In this document: one piece after another, positions 36,865 to 45,591 of the stretch
How the letters are laid out: each line of letters starts with the position of its first letter
Position numbering within the stretch: position 1 is the first letter of the stretch
NCBI RefSeq assembly: GCF_000169095.1
Contig: NZ_AAVU01000006.1
Location: forward strand, 1 to 64,000
Length of the DNA: 64,000 nucleotides
Origin: Lyngbya sp. PCC 8106
Lineage (GTDB): Bacteria > Cyanobacteriota > Cyanobacteriia > Cyanobacteriales > Microcoleaceae
Reading direction: 5' to 3'
Translations under genes and position numbers: made by a program
Notes under the pieces: model-generated
Told to the model about the DNA's origin: nothing
The model's input: only the letters and a program-made list of their open reading frames with translations
The model's database searches: none

Positions 36865-37031
36865 ACGGTAAAATCTTAAAAATAAATTAAAATTTTAAGT
36901 GTGATTTTGGCTTGATTTCACACAAAACTGGGGAGAGTAGAGGCATTTTAACCGAAAAGAGACGTCGAATCAACTCGATTAAAATAGATCAAAATAACAT
37001 CACTCTATCCAACCTCTCCTCTAGAATTAAA

Positions 37032-37658
37032 ATGAACAAGCTGATTTTTAATCCTCCTGCTTTGTTGGCAGAAATTCCCCCCGGATATCTGAATATCATG
37101 GGTTATGTTGATGAATCTGAAGTCAATGGGCCTGGTTGTCGGGCGGTGATTTGGGTTCAAGGGTGTCAACGAGAATGTGGGGGATGTTTTAATACTCCTT
37201 CTTGGTCTTTTCAACCCAATCAGTTGATCAAAGTTGAAGAATTAGCTGATAAAATTATTAGTAATTCTCACAATCAAGGTGTCACATTTTCGGGCGGAGA
37301 ACCTTTTTGGCAAGCATCCGGTTTAACTCAATTGGCAAAACTTTTAAAAGCTAAGGGTTTAAATATTATGTCATTTACGGGGTTTACCTTAGAAGAATTA
37401 CAATCCCCTCAAGCCCCTGCTGCTTCTCAAGACTTGTTAGATGAATTAGACCTTTTAATTGATGGGCCGTTTGTCGAATCTTTAGCCATTCATTCACCTG
37501 AATCTTTAGTGTCTTCTCGCAATCAAAAAGTTCGTGTTTTTAATCCCGAATTTGCCGATAAACTCACTTGGGCGAGTGATCAAATTGAAATTCACGTTCT
37601 CAAAGATGGTAGTCGAATTGTGACCGGATTTTTGGGTCAGATGAATTTAGGTGAATAA
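37032..37658 (+). CDS. Radical-SAM activating enzyme (NrdG/PflA-like)
   Basis: A 208-residue 4Fe-4S radical-SAM activase. The cluster-binding CxxxCxxC is C45-QRE-C49-GG-C52 within WVQGCQRECGGC, and TFSGGEPFWQ is the usual GGEP motif. Short radical-SAM proteins of this type generate glycyl radicals in partner enzymes such as anaerobic ribonucleotide reductase, or act as organic-radical activases. No partner gene lies next to it. I use the ATG at 37032 (MNKLIFNPPALLAEIPPG), since 40 extra residues from an earlier start are unsupported. It converges with the VanX-like gene with a 4-nt gap. Confidence 0.83.
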   Translation: MNKLIFNPPALLAEIPPGYLNIMGYVDESEVNGPGCRAVIWVQGCQRECGGCFNTPSWSFQPNQLIKVEELADKIISNSHNQGVTFSGGEPFWQASGLTQLAKLLKAKGLNIMSFTGFTLEELQSPQAPAASQDLLDELDLLIDGPFVESLAIHSPESLVSSRNQKVRVFNPEFADKLTWASDQIEIHVLKDGSRIVTGFLGQMNLGE

Positions 37659-37662
37659 AGAT

Positions 37663-38388
37663 TTAAGGAACCTGATTGAGTTGTACATTGAGGAGGGAAT
37701 ATTGATCCCAACCTACCGCATCAAAATGCCACCATTCGGTAATCAAAGAACTAAAGCCATATTGTTTCATTTTGTATTCCAATAAGTTACTATTGCGGCG
37801 AACTTCTGGAGGATGAGAATAATAATCTCGGGCGGCTTTATCGGTAAAATCATCAAAATCAGTGGGCATTTTTAATTCCTCACCTGTGCGAAGATCAACT
37901 AAGGTTAAATCAACTGCCGCCCCTCGATTATGACGAGAACCTCTTTCGGGATTCGCTACATAACGACCATCAGGTAAAATTTCCCACATTTGTTTAGTGA
38001 CAGACCAAGGTCGATAGCAATCAAAAACCTTGAGTCCTAAGCCCATTTCTTCTAAGTCTTGCTGTACATTAGAGAGGGATTGGGCAACATCCGCCCGCAG
38101 CAAACACCGAGGAACAGAATAAAGTTTTCGTTGTAAAAAATTGTTAGTTGTTGCGTAACGAATATCCAGTTTAATATTCGGATTAATCTCCTGAATATCA
38201 ACAAGCTTTTCCTCCTCTTGAACTTGAGAATAGACTTGAATAGAAGGAGAATTAGACGAAGTTTGTGCAATTTCTACCGCCATCGCGGGTTCATAATTAA
38301 CCTGAAGTTCAGTCGGAGGAACTGTCGTGAGATGACATCCAACAACTGAGAGTAATACCGTAAAAAATAAGAAAAATTTTCGAGTCAT
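37663..38388 (-). CDS. D-Ala-D-Ala dipeptidase, VanX/DdpX-like (M15D), probable lipoprotein
   Basis: A 241-residue zinc peptidase. The signal peptide ends in a lipobox-like SVVGC (C18), so it is probably a lipoprotein of the periplasmic side. The zinc and catalytic residues are H153 and D160 in SRHNRGAAVDLTLVD, and E218 and H221 in EWWHFD; the spacing equals that of VanX. CYRPW near 124-128 matches the transition-state Arg region. It probably trims D-Ala-D-Ala or related dipeptides in murein turnover rather than giving vancomycin resistance, since no vanHA or regulator is nearby. Confidence 0.87.
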   Translation of the reverse strand: MTRKFFLFFTVLLSVVGCHLTTVPPTELQVNYEPAMAVEIAQTSSNSPSIQVYSQVQEEEKLVDIQEINPNIKLDIRYATTNNFLQRKLYSVPRCLLRADVAQSLSNVQQDLEEMGLGLKVFDCYRPWSVTKQMWEILPDGRYVANPERGSRHNRGAAVDLTLVDLRTGEELKMPTDFDDFTDKAARDYYSHPPEVRRNSNLLEYKMKQYGFSSLITEWWHFDAVGWDQYSLLNVQLNQVP

Positions 38389-38514
38389 GTTCTCAGTATT
38401 AGAACTCGATAAAAGTTTAAATCAAATTAGCGAACAGGGGTCAGACGAAAGACTGGGAACTTAAAACCGCAGTTTACTTTCAAACCTAGCCTAACTAACC
38501 CCACCTATTCTGTA

Positions 38515-39810
38515 TCAAATGCCTAAACGTTGATACACTTCTTCTAAATGTCTCAAATGATATTGAGGATCAAAACACGCTTCCAGTTCTGAAGTTGAAA
38601 GCTTAGTCGTCACCCGCTCATCTTTGACAATCAAATCGTGAAAATTTCCTCCCGGTTTGTTCCAAGCTTCATGGGCGCAAGATTGTACAATACTGTAGGC
38701 TTCTTCACGACCTAACCCCTTTTCAACTAATGCCAACAAAACACGCTGACTAAACACAACACCTCCATAGAGATTCATGTTTCGAGTCATATTTTCAGGA
38801 TAAACTAACAGGTTTTTGACTAAATCTGTCGTTTCCACTAGCATAAAATGGGTAACAGTCGAGGAATCCGGTAAAATCATTCGTTCTACAGAACTATGAG
38901 AAATGTCCCGTTCATGCCACAGGGCTACATTTTCCAAAGCTGCAACGGCATGACCTCGTAAAATTCGCGCCAATCCAGTTAACCGTTCACTGCGAATTGG
39001 GTTGCGCTTGTGAGGCATTGCTGAAGATCCTTTTTGACCTTTAGAAAAGAATTCTTCGACTTCTAAAACATCAGTCCGTTGTAGGTTACGAATTTCCACC
39101 GCAAACCGTTCGATAGACGCGCCCAATAATGCTAAAGTTTGGGAATATTCGGCATGGCGATCTCTCGAAATCACCTGAGTTGAAGCGGTATCGGGTTGCA
39201 GTCCTAAATTTTGACAGGCGATCGCTTCTACACGGGGATCAATATTCGCATAAGTCCCCACCGCCCCGGAGATTTTACCCACGGCGATACTGTCACGCAA
39301 ACGCACCAAACGTTCTCGGTTACGACAGACTTCGGCTAACCATCCGGCGAGTTTGAAGCCAAAGGTAATGGGTTCGGCGTGAATCCCATGCGATCGCCCC
39401 ACCATCACAGTATTGCGATGTTGTTGGGCTTGATAACGTAGGGCTTGACTCAAACATTCCACCCGTTCTAAAAGCAGATCGGTACTGGCGACTAATTGCA
39501 AGGCTAAAGCGGTATCTAAGACATCGGAACTGGTTAACCCCAGGTGAATATAACGTCCGGCGTCGCCCACATATTCGTTAACGTTGGTGAGAAAAGCGAT
39601 CACATCATGGCGAACTTCGGCTTCTATTTCTTGGACTCGTTTGAGATCAAAATTGGCTTTGGCTTTGATCTGTTCGACGGCTTCGCTAGGAATGTATCCG
39701 AGTTCGGCTTGGGCTTCACAGACGGCGATTTCCACCTGAAGCCAAGTTTTCAGTTTATATTCATCTGTCCAAAGATTGCCCATTTCAGGCAGTGTGTATC
39801 GTTCAATCAT
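38515..39810 (-). CDS. purB: Adenylosuccinate lyase
   Basis: A 431-residue fumarase/aspartase-superfamily enzyme. It splits SAICAR and adenylosuccinate to fumarate plus AICAR or AMP in purine synthesis. The signature loop SSAMPHKRNPIRSERLTG is intact, with TSSDVLDTALALQ and GRSHGIHAEPITFGFKLAGW upstream (quoted as two short blocks). Length and start (MIERYTLPEMGNLW) are standard for the cyanobacterial and Bacillus-type enzyme. It has a 394-nt upstream spacer shared with the divergent bestrophin gene. Confidence 0.96.
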   Translation of the reverse strand: MIERYTLPEMGNLWTDEYKLKTWLQVEIAVCEAQAELGYIPSEAVEQIKAKANFDLKRVQEIEAEVRHDVIAFLTNVNEYVGDAGRYIHLGLTSSDVLDTALALQLVASTDLLLERVECLSQALRYQAQQHRNTVMVGRSHGIHAEPITFGFKLAGWLAEVCRNRERLVRLRDSIAVGKISGAVGTYANIDPRVEAIACQNLGLQPDTASTQVISRDRHAEYSQTLALLGASIERFAVEIRNLQRTDVLEVEEFFSKGQKGSSAMPHKRNPIRSERLTGLARILRGHAVAALENVALWHERDISHSSVERMILPDSSTVTHFMLVETTDLVKNLLVYPENMTRNMNLYGGVVFSQRVLLALVEKGLGREEAYSIVQSCAHEAWNKPGGNFHDLIVKDERVTTKLSTSELEACFDPQYHLRHLEEVYQRLGI

Positions 39811-40204
39811 CTTGATTTTTTTGAATTTGACCTAATTTTTAGGGATTCAGTCACTCTACAAGTGCCTCGGCGCGAATAACACGTTGGGTATTTGCAAGCA
39901 TAACCGTTTTATTGTAGCGGTCAGTGGCAATTTGAGCGATTGTCAATGGAGATTCAATGTAATTTTACACGTTGATCTTCTGGGATGTATTTTCAACGCT
40001 GATATTGCCCCTGGAAACTTAACGAAAGAATTCGAGTCTTTATCTTTATTTTTTAATTTTTGTGAATCTGTGATTGATTAAGTTATATTTTTATTAAAAT
40101 CAAACCCAACTCGCATCAAAGGATACAGCATCCAATTTTTTATATTTTATACTTAAGCTAGAATCTTATCTATAGTTATTTGTCTCAATCGAGAAAATAT
40201 AAAT
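39811..40204. other. Intergenic region with a 31-codon frame upstream of purB
   Basis: On the minus strand a clean reading frame (39946 to 39851, TTG start, TGA stop) would encode MTIAQIATDRYNKTVMLANT and eleven more residues, ending 40 nt before the purB start. It is directly preceded by an in-frame TAA. It could be a leader peptide or the end of a lost gene. The rest is AT-rich and shows nothing else. Confidence 0.3.
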
Positions 40205-41221
40205 GTGTTGTTCAATCTTAATCAATTGAATTGGTTCTGGCAAACCCTGACCTCAGAAAGCCAAATTCTCAGGGCGATTTTACCGCGAACAATCTTGTTT
40301 GCAAGTTTGGCAATGGGTGTCGCTTGTTTTCATCAATTTAAACCCATATTAGAATTAAATGTCGTCGCCAGTTTAACGACAAATGTGGCTTGTAACTTGG
40401 TATTAGGGCTATTATTAGTTTTTCGGACAAATGCGGCTTATGAACGGTTTTGTCAGGGTCGTCAAGCTTGGGGTATTTTAACGGTTGAAATTCGCAACTT
40501 ATCCCGAGAAATTCAGATCACAATTTTGGAGACTAATGAAGAAGATATCTCTGAAAAAACGACTTTATTAAAACTCCTCATTGGGTTTGCGATTGCGACA
40601 AAACTCCATCTCCGACAACAAACAATTACCACAGAGTTAGATGAATGGCTTTCACCCCAAATCTTAGATCAATGTCGTCAAGCTAAAAATCCACCGCTGC
40701 AAATTTCATTATGGATTAGAAATGATCTCCAACAAATTACTCAACATCAAACGGTTACACCTATAGAACAAATGATCATGCTTAATCAACTAAATCGTTT
40801 GATTGAAGGGTTGACCTGTTGTGAACGAGTTCTCACGACCCCGACTCCTCCCGCTTATGTCAATTTTTTGAGAAAATTAATTATGGTCTACTGTTTTTTG
40901 TTACCCTTTAGTTTGATTGATCAATTAAACTGGTGGGTGGGATTTGCAGTAGCAGCAATTGCTTCTGTTTTACTCGGGGTTGATGAAATTGGCAGTCAAA
41001 TGGATAGTCCTTTTGGAAAGGATTCCACTGATCTTCCCTTAGATGAAATTTGTGGTAAAATTGTTATAGGTGTAGAAAGTACAATTTCTTTTGTCTCAGA
41101 AGATCAAACTCCAATAGAGACGAATACTTCTGATTTTGTGGAGACGGCTTTAAGAAAACATTTCACCCCAAATCCGACTCCATCGCCTCCTTTTAATTCA
41201 TCAAAGATCGATTTCCCATAA
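40205..41221 (+). CDS. Bestrophin-like anion channel (UPF0187)
   Basis: A 338-residue membrane protein starting at GTG. Helices are visible at about 27-47, 53-72 and 222-262. The family blocks are LLLVFRTNAAYERFCQGRQAWG after the second helix (quoted in two short parts: FRTNAAYERF and GRQAWG), and a C-terminal IGSQMDSPFGKDSTDLPLD. Prokaryotic bestrophins form pentameric channels; cyanobacterial and algal relatives are proposed to pass chloride or bicarbonate at the thylakoid. The end overlaps the convergent ppgK gene by 21 nt. Confidence 0.88.
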   Translation: MLFNLNQLNWFWQTLTSESQILRAILPRTILFASLAMGVACFHQFKPILELNVVASLTTNVACNLVLGLLLVFRTNAAYERFCQGRQAWGILTVEIRNLSREIQITILETNEEDISEKTTLLKLLIGFAIATKLHLRQQTITTELDEWLSPQILDQCRQAKNPPLQISLWIRNDLQQITQHQTVTPIEQMIMLNQLNRLIEGLTCCERVLTTPTPPAYVNFLRKLIMVYCFLLPFSLIDQLNWWVGFAVAAIASVLLGVDEIGSQMDSPFGKDSTDLPLDEICGKIVIGVESTISFVSEDQTPIETNTSDFVETALRKHFTPNPTPSPPFNSSKIDFP

Positions 41222-41917
41222 ACGAATTCCGCCTAAAATTCCGGTGATATTGGGAACAACTTCAATAAAGCTTGGCAACTCAATATTAATTTTTTTCGTG
41301 TTGCCTCCTCCTAAATAAATTCGGTCACAATTTAACACTCGTTTGAGCGTTTTCAAGGCTTTTTCTAGGCGACGGTTCCATTTTTTTGAACCAATTTTAT
41401 CTAAGGTAGCATTTCCTAACTGTTCTTCGTAGGTTTCTCCTTTCCGAAACGGATGATGTCCGCCTTCTAAATTGGGAACAAGCTGACCATTGAGGAATAA
41501 AGCGGTACCAATTCCAGTTCCTAATGTGAGAACTAATTCGACCCCTTGACCAGAAATTGCACCCAGTCCTTGAATATCCGCATCATTCGCAACTCGCACA
41601 GGTTTTTCAAACTGTTGAGAGAGGGTTTCTGCGAAGTTTAATTCTTCCCAGTCTGGATGTAAATTCACCGCTGTTTTTGTGACTCCTCGGACAACAACTC
41701 CCGGAAAACCCACAGAAACTCGGTCAAATTCTCCCTGTTTGTGGGCTAATTCACTCAGAGTAGCGATCACTAATTTGGGTGTTGCGGGTTGAGGTGTTTC
41801 AACTCGAACTCGTTCGGTTAAAGGTTCGCCGACCCGATTCAACACCATCATTTTAATACCACTTCCCCCAATATCAATCGCTAAAGTTTGGGGCGATTCT
41901 GGATGAGATTCAAGCAT
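41201..41917 (-). CDS. ppgK: Polyphosphate glucokinase (ROK family)
   Basis: A 238-residue ROK-family kinase that phosphorylates glucose with polyphosphate (and often ATP). The phosphate-1 motif is LAIDIGGSGIKMMVL near 12-26. VSVGFPGVV and VANDADIQGLG form the sugar-binding region, and VLTLGTGIGTALFLNG is the phosphate-2 motif. EGGHHPFRKGETYEEQLG, with the His of the ROK site, is characteristic of the PPGK subgroup and distinguishes it from other ROK kinases. It ends inside the 3' end of the bestrophin gene, which is unusual but common for tight convergent pairs. Confidence 0.9.
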   Translation of the reverse strand: MLESHPESPQTLAIDIGGSGIKMMVLNRVGEPLTERVRVETPQPATPKLVIATLSELAHKQGEFDRVSVGFPGVVVRGVTKTAVNLHPDWEELNFAETLSQQFEKPVRVANDADIQGLGAISGQGVELVLTLGTGIGTALFLNGQLVPNLEGGHHPFRKGETYEEQLGNATLDKIGSKKWNRRLEKALKTLKRVLNCDRIYLGGGNTKKINIELPSFIEVVPNITGILGGIRLWEIDL

Positions 41918-41983
41918 TTAAGTGTGACTGAAATCAGATTTTATTTTTGATTTTACAATAGATTTTCTTGAAAACATCTAAAA

Positions 41984-42622
41984 TCAATCTAAATTAAGTT
42001 TGATCACTTGCCAAATTTCTGGTAAAATATTTCCTAAAGTATGATCGCTGTCTAGTTCAATCAGTTTCACCCAAGGACGTGAGGCGCTGTAGTCACGACT
42101 GGCTTGCACGGGGATAATTTCATCTTGTCTTCCATGTACAATTAACGTCGGGAGAGAACGGTTTAACTGTGCATCAGAGTAATGAGAGAGGTCTTCTATG
42201 AAGTGATAGTTTAGAGGAACATTCTGTTGTTTACCATGATGATAAACCGATAAATCTCGTTCAATTTGCCATTGTTGTAGCTTTTCATTGCCGAGAAGCG
42301 GTAACACATGAGTGAGAAAATCAAAGGCAGGTGCAAGCAAAAATAACTGTTCAACTGAGGGATTTCGTTGCGCTAACCAAGTCGCTGTTAATCCTCCAAA
42401 ACTCGAACCAATAATCACTTTTTTTTGCTCAGATTTAAGATTATATTCCGTTTCGATTTGTTGGAGTTGTCGAGTCAGGGTCAAATGATAAAAATCCCCC
42501 TGATTGAGATCGGGAATTTGTAAGTCAATCTGTTGTTCTCGGAACCGATCCCGCAAAAAATCGGCTTTGGCTGATTTCGGACTAGAAGCAAACCCATGCA
42601 AATAAATATAAGATTTATCCAT
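41984..42622 (-). CDS. YqiA/YcfP-like alpha/beta-hydrolase (esterase)
   Basis: A 212-residue alpha/beta-hydrolase starting at the ATG at 42622 (MDKSYIYLHGFASSPKSAKA). An earlier in-frame start at 42685 would add 21 hydrophobic residues overlapping the upstream gene and is not convincing. The nucleophile elbow is GSSFGG (IIGSSFGGLTATWLA). The LHGFASSP opening, GRQDEIIP with the acid residue, and a terminal DSDHTL with the His complete the triad. The start overlaps the stop of the EEP gene by 8 nt, suggesting translational coupling. Confidence 0.85.
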   Translation of the reverse strand: MDKSYIYLHGFASSPKSAKADFLRDRFREQQIDLQIPDLNQGDFYHLTLTRQLQQIETEYNLKSEQKKVIIGSSFGGLTATWLAQRNPSVEQLFLLAPAFDFLTHVLPLLGNEKLQQWQIERDLSVYHHGKQQNVPLNYHFIEDLSHYSDAQLNRSLPTLIVHGRQDEIIPVQASRDYSASRPWVKLIELDSDHTLGNILPEIWQVIKLNLD

Positions 42623-43391
42623 TAAACTGAGCAATAACAGGAAAATGATCAGACGGCCAAACGTAATCAATTTGAGTGCGATCAACGCTCACTTGATGCA
42701 AGTTTAAACGGCTATCATAATAAATAGTATCGACCGCAGCAAACCCTTTTCCGGTAAATTCGTGATAGGTCATTTGCTCGTCCAAGTCGATATCAGCGAG
42801 TGTATCACATAACACAACCCCATTCGTGAGGGGTTTTAACAGGGTTTTACGGGTGAAACTGTCGGGTTCGGCGTTAAAATCACCTGTGACAATAAACAAA
42901 TATTCATCCGCGTTGAACTGACTTAAGCGATCGCTAATTAACTGGGCGCTCAACTCTCTAGCCCGTTGACTATGATAGTCGAAATGGGTATTAAAAATAA
43001 TAATCGGTTTGTCTTGACCTACTCCCTCAAACACTCCCCAACTCACCATCCGAGGAACAGGATTTTCCCACTCAGCCGTCACACTTCCGACTAATTTTGG
43101 AGTCTTACTCAGCCAAAAATCTCCAGTTTTGAGACAACGCCATCGCTGTTGATGGTAAAAAATTGCACAATATTCACTCAAACCGTTTCCCTGACGATCA
43201 ACTCCTACAGTTTGATAATTGCTTAAGCGTCGATGGAGATCAAGTAACTGATGTGCTTTTCCTTCTTGAGTCCCAACTAAATCTGCATCCCACTCAGCCA
43301 TGAGTTGAGCCATTACCTGTCGCCGCCATACCCAGGCGTTGTTACCCGGATCGGGTTTATCAAAACGAACGTTAAACGTAACAATTTTCAT
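42615..43391 (-). CDS. Endonuclease/exonuclease/phosphatase (EEP) family hydrolase
   Basis: A 258-residue EEP-fold enzyme beginning MKIVTFNVRFDKPDPGNNAW. The metal-binding Glu is in DLVGTQEGKAHQL, followed by FNTHFDYHSQRARELSA, TGDFNAEPDS and a C-terminal IDYVWPSDHFPV with the catalytic SDH. This pattern matches secreted or cytosolic phosphodiesterase-like EEP proteins whose substrates vary widely. It is the first gene of a two-gene unit with the esterase. There is no signal peptide, so it is cytosolic. Confidence 0.87.
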   Translation of the reverse strand: MKIVTFNVRFDKPDPGNNAWVWRRQVMAQLMAEWDADLVGTQEGKAHQLLDLHRRLSNYQTVGVDRQGNGLSEYCAIFYHQQRWRCLKTGDFWLSKTPKLVGSVTAEWENPVPRMVSWGVFEGVGQDKPIIIFNTHFDYHSQRARELSAQLISDRLSQFNADEYLFIVTGDFNAEPDSFTRKTLLKPLTNGVVLCDTLADIDLDEQMTYHEFTGKGFAAVDTIYYDSRLNLHQVSVDRTQIDYVWPSDHFPVIAQFNG

Positions 43392-43451
43392 CACATCGAC
43401 ACCGCAAAAGCTGAACACGAGAGATTTATTCGTATCATATTCATCGAAATT

Positions 43452-43480
43452 TTGGCTCTTAAACCCCGTCTTTTAAGGAC
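43452..43480 (+). repeat. Left-end hairpin of the older, decayed IS200/IS605 element
   Basis: AAACCCCGTC and GACGGCTTT flank a short TTTTAAG loop, forming a CCGTC/GACGG stem like the left ends of tnpB elements in this window. It lies about 60 nt before the decayed tnpB start. Confidence 0.5.
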
Positions 43481-43534
43481 GGCTTTAATAGTCTAGATTA
43501 ACATATTCACAGACTGTATATTAAAGTGTGAAAC

Positions 43535-43771
43535 ATGACAGAGAAAGCCTACCATTAACGATTTTAACCAACTCCCGAACAGGAAGATCTGTTGAGGAGA
43601 ACGTTGGGGTGTGTGAGGTTAGTGTACAACAAAGCACTGTCCGAAGGAACCGAAGCGTGGTATGAACGTTTTGAGTGAGTGGGTTATTCTCAAACCTCTT
43701 CAATGCTGACAAATTGGAAAAAACAGGAGGAATTAGACTTTTTAAATCATGCCAGTTGCGTTCCGCTTCAG
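43535..43771 (+). pseudogene. tnpB: tnpB pseudogene, 5' part
   Basis: From the ATG at 43535 the frame reads MTEKAYH-stop-RF-stop-PTPEQEDLLRRTLG and continues through CVRLVYNKALSEGTEAWYER, a typical TnpB N-terminus. Three in-frame stops interrupt it: two TAA where the family has Tyr (YRYRFYPTPEQ pattern) and a TGA after RFE, where the family has Arg. The frame then runs to SCVPLQ at 43771, where the younger IS begins. The continuation is at 45592. Confidence 0.85.
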
Positions 43772-43841
43772 CTAAACTGCCAGGAGCCGTCCGGCATAAT
43801 TTCTAATTTGCCGTGACGAGGAATGGCAGACAGGATCTCTA

Positions 43842-44261
43842 TCAATGCACAGGAACTTCCTGTCCTTCGATGTATTTTCTCAACACATCAACAGTAACTC
43901 CACCACATGAAGCAATGAAGTAAGATCCATTCCATAATACTGCTTTTCCTCGGTAAGTCTGATTTAATTCTTGTTCAAACTCTTTACGAATTAATCGACT
44001 CGTAACCGTTTTTAAGTTGTTAATAAACTTGCACAAATCTAACTGCGGGTAGTAAGAAAAAAGCAAGTGGATGTGGTTGTCCTCGCCAACGAATTCAATA
44101 ACGAGGACGTTCCATTTTGAACAGAGATTATGTATATGGTCTTTAAGTCGTTCAAGCATAGGTCTAGTTAACACCTTTCTTCTATATTTGGTTGTAAGCA
44201 CCAAGTGAGCTTGCAAGCTTGAAACAGCACGTCCGGTTGACTTATAAGATTTTGTAGTCAC
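43842..44261 (-). CDS. tnpA: IS200/IS605 transposase TnpA (Y1 HUH)
   Basis: A 139-residue Y1 transposase acting on single-stranded DNA. The HUH motif is H63-I-H65 in EDNHIHLLF, and the catalytic Tyr is Y130 in VDVLRKYIEGQ. Family blocks LQAHLVLTTKYRRKVL and GSYFIASCGGVTVDVL are present. It starts at GTG 44261, back-to-back with tnpB across 31 nt. Nothing is broken, so it is probably active and could also mobilise compatible tnpB-only elements. Confidence 0.95.
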   Translation of the reverse strand: MTTKSYKSTGRAVSSLQAHLVLTTKYRRKVLTRPMLERLKDHIHNLCSKWNVLVIEFVGEDNHIHLLFSYYPQLDLCKFINNLKTVTSRLIRKEFEQELNQTYRGKAVLWNGSYFIASCGGVTVDVLRKYIEGQEVPVH

Positions 44262-44292
44262 AACACTAAATGATATATGCTACAATCCTAGC

Positions 44293-45582
44293 ATGAGATT
44301 AGCATATCAGTATCGATTAAGACTTACGACTGAGCAGAAAGCCAGAATCAACCACTGGCTTGAGTTGTTACGCCGCCATTACAACTATCTTCTAGGGGAT
44401 AGATTTGATTGGTGGGAGCGCAACAGATGCCCTATTAATTCTTGTTCGATACTGGTTTCTCATTTACCAGGACTAAGAGAACAGCCGGAATACTATGGTC
44501 AAAAGCGAGACTTAGTTAGGCTTAAGCAACTCTTTCCTGAATACAAAGACATTCATGCTGATGTATTACAGGATATGGTGAAACGAGTCAAACTAGCTTT
44601 TGACAGGTATTTAAAAGGCGATTGTAACGGGAAGAAAAGTGGTAAACCTCGCTTTAAAAGTAAAGGTCGATATAGAACTTTTTCTTACTCTAGAGTCAAG
44701 GTTGATTGTATTCAAGACGGGTACATTCAACTTCCTAAACTGGGCAAGATTAAGCTCATATATCACAGACCTATACCAGAAGGTGTCACAATAAAAACGG
44801 CTCTGGTCACAAAAAAAGCTGATGGTTTTTATGTAACACTTTCCTTAGTTGATAACACTGTTCCTGACTTCAACCCTGATGATATTGAACCAACAGAGAA
44901 TAATAGTATCGGGATTGATTTAGGGCTAGAGAAATTTGGAACTTTATCGACTGGTGAAGCAATTCCCATTCCTAAATATTTCCGTAAAGCTGAAGACAAG
45001 CTGGAAAAGCTACAACGAAAAGCGGCTAGTAGAAAGAAGGGAAGTAGAGCCAGAAAACTCCTGTACGGAAAGGTTGCCAAGATCCACCAAAGAATTCAAA
45101 GGCAGAGAAAGCAGTTTCATTATGAGCAGGCTAATCAATTAATCGCTAAGTCCGATGTAATCTTTATCGAAGATTTAAAGATTCGCAATATGATAAAGCG
45201 ATGTAAGCCTAAACAGGATGAAACCGGAAAATACTTACCTAATGGTCAAGCGGCTAAGTCGGGGTTAAATAAAAGTTTGGCAGATGCAGGTCTAGGTCAA
45301 TTTGTCGAAATACTATCATTCAAAGCCGAAAACGCTGGAGTGAAAGTCGTCAAAGTTAATCCTAGAAATACGTCTCAATTCTGTTCAAATTGTCTCAATA
45401 TTGTACCTAAAGAATTATCGGAAAGATGGCATAGTTGCCCTCATTGTTCAACTGAACTTGATAGAGATTTGAACAGTGCCATCTTAATTAAAAAAGTGGG
45501 TCTGGGCGTGAAACTCACTATAAAACGCTCTAGAAGAAATTCAATCTTAAGCGACCCCTATAGCGTCAGCTTAGGGTGTTGA
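44293..45582 (+). CDS. tnpB: RNA-guided nuclease TnpB (IS200/IS605 family)
   Basis: A 429-residue TnpB. The RuvC triad is complete: D209 in IGIDLGLEKFG, E293 in IFIEDLKIRNM and D392 in ELDRDLNSA. Four zinc-ribbon Cys lie at 364, 367, 382 and 385. It is longer than the 381-residue TnpB at 27140 and clearly of another subgroup, with a longer N-terminal domain and about 35 residues after the last motif. A TACAAT box at 44281-44286 is a possible -10 just before the start. The omega-RNA is expected from its 3' end and the right end. Confidence 0.95.
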   Translation: MRLAYQYRLRLTTEQKARINHWLELLRRHYNYLLGDRFDWWERNRCPINSCSILVSHLPGLREQPEYYGQKRDLVRLKQLFPEYKDIHADVLQDMVKRVKLAFDRYLKGDCNGKKSGKPRFKSKGRYRTFSYSRVKVDCIQDGYIQLPKLGKIKLIYHRPIPEGVTIKTALVTKKADGFYVTLSLVDNTVPDFNPDDIEPTENNSIGIDLGLEKFGTLSTGEAIPIPKYFRKAEDKLEKLQRKAASRKKGSRARKLLYGKVAKIHQRIQRQRKQFHYEQANQLIAKSDVIFIEDLKIRNMIKRCKPKQDETGKYLPNGQAAKSGLNKSLADAGLGQFVEILSFKAENAGVKVVKVNPRNTSQFCSNCLNIVPKELSERWHSCPHCSTELDRDLNSAILIKKVGLGVKLTIKRSRRNSILSDPYSVSLGC

Positions 45583-45591
45583 GTACGTCAC

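Larger units (their letters stand above)
43772..45591 (+). mobile_element. Complete IS200/IS605 element (tnpA + tnpB) inserted into an older tnpB
   Basis: An 1820-bp element with divergent tnpA (minus) and tnpB (plus). The borders come from rejoining the broken host frame: ...VPLQ at 43771 continues as QGLRHLQTAF at 45592 with no base lost or gained. This is expected for single-strand, peel-and-paste insertion without target duplication. The left end has an imperfect hairpin (CTGCCA near 43778 with TGGCAG near 43826) and the right end a CCCTA/TAGGG hairpin near 45556-45576. Both genes look intact, so the element may be autonomous. Confidence 0.85.

Noticed and set aside
37663..38388. Vancomycin-resistance gene vanX
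   Set aside because: The enzyme matches the family, but no vanH, vanA or vanRS-like genes are near, and similar dipeptidases are common in murein recycling.
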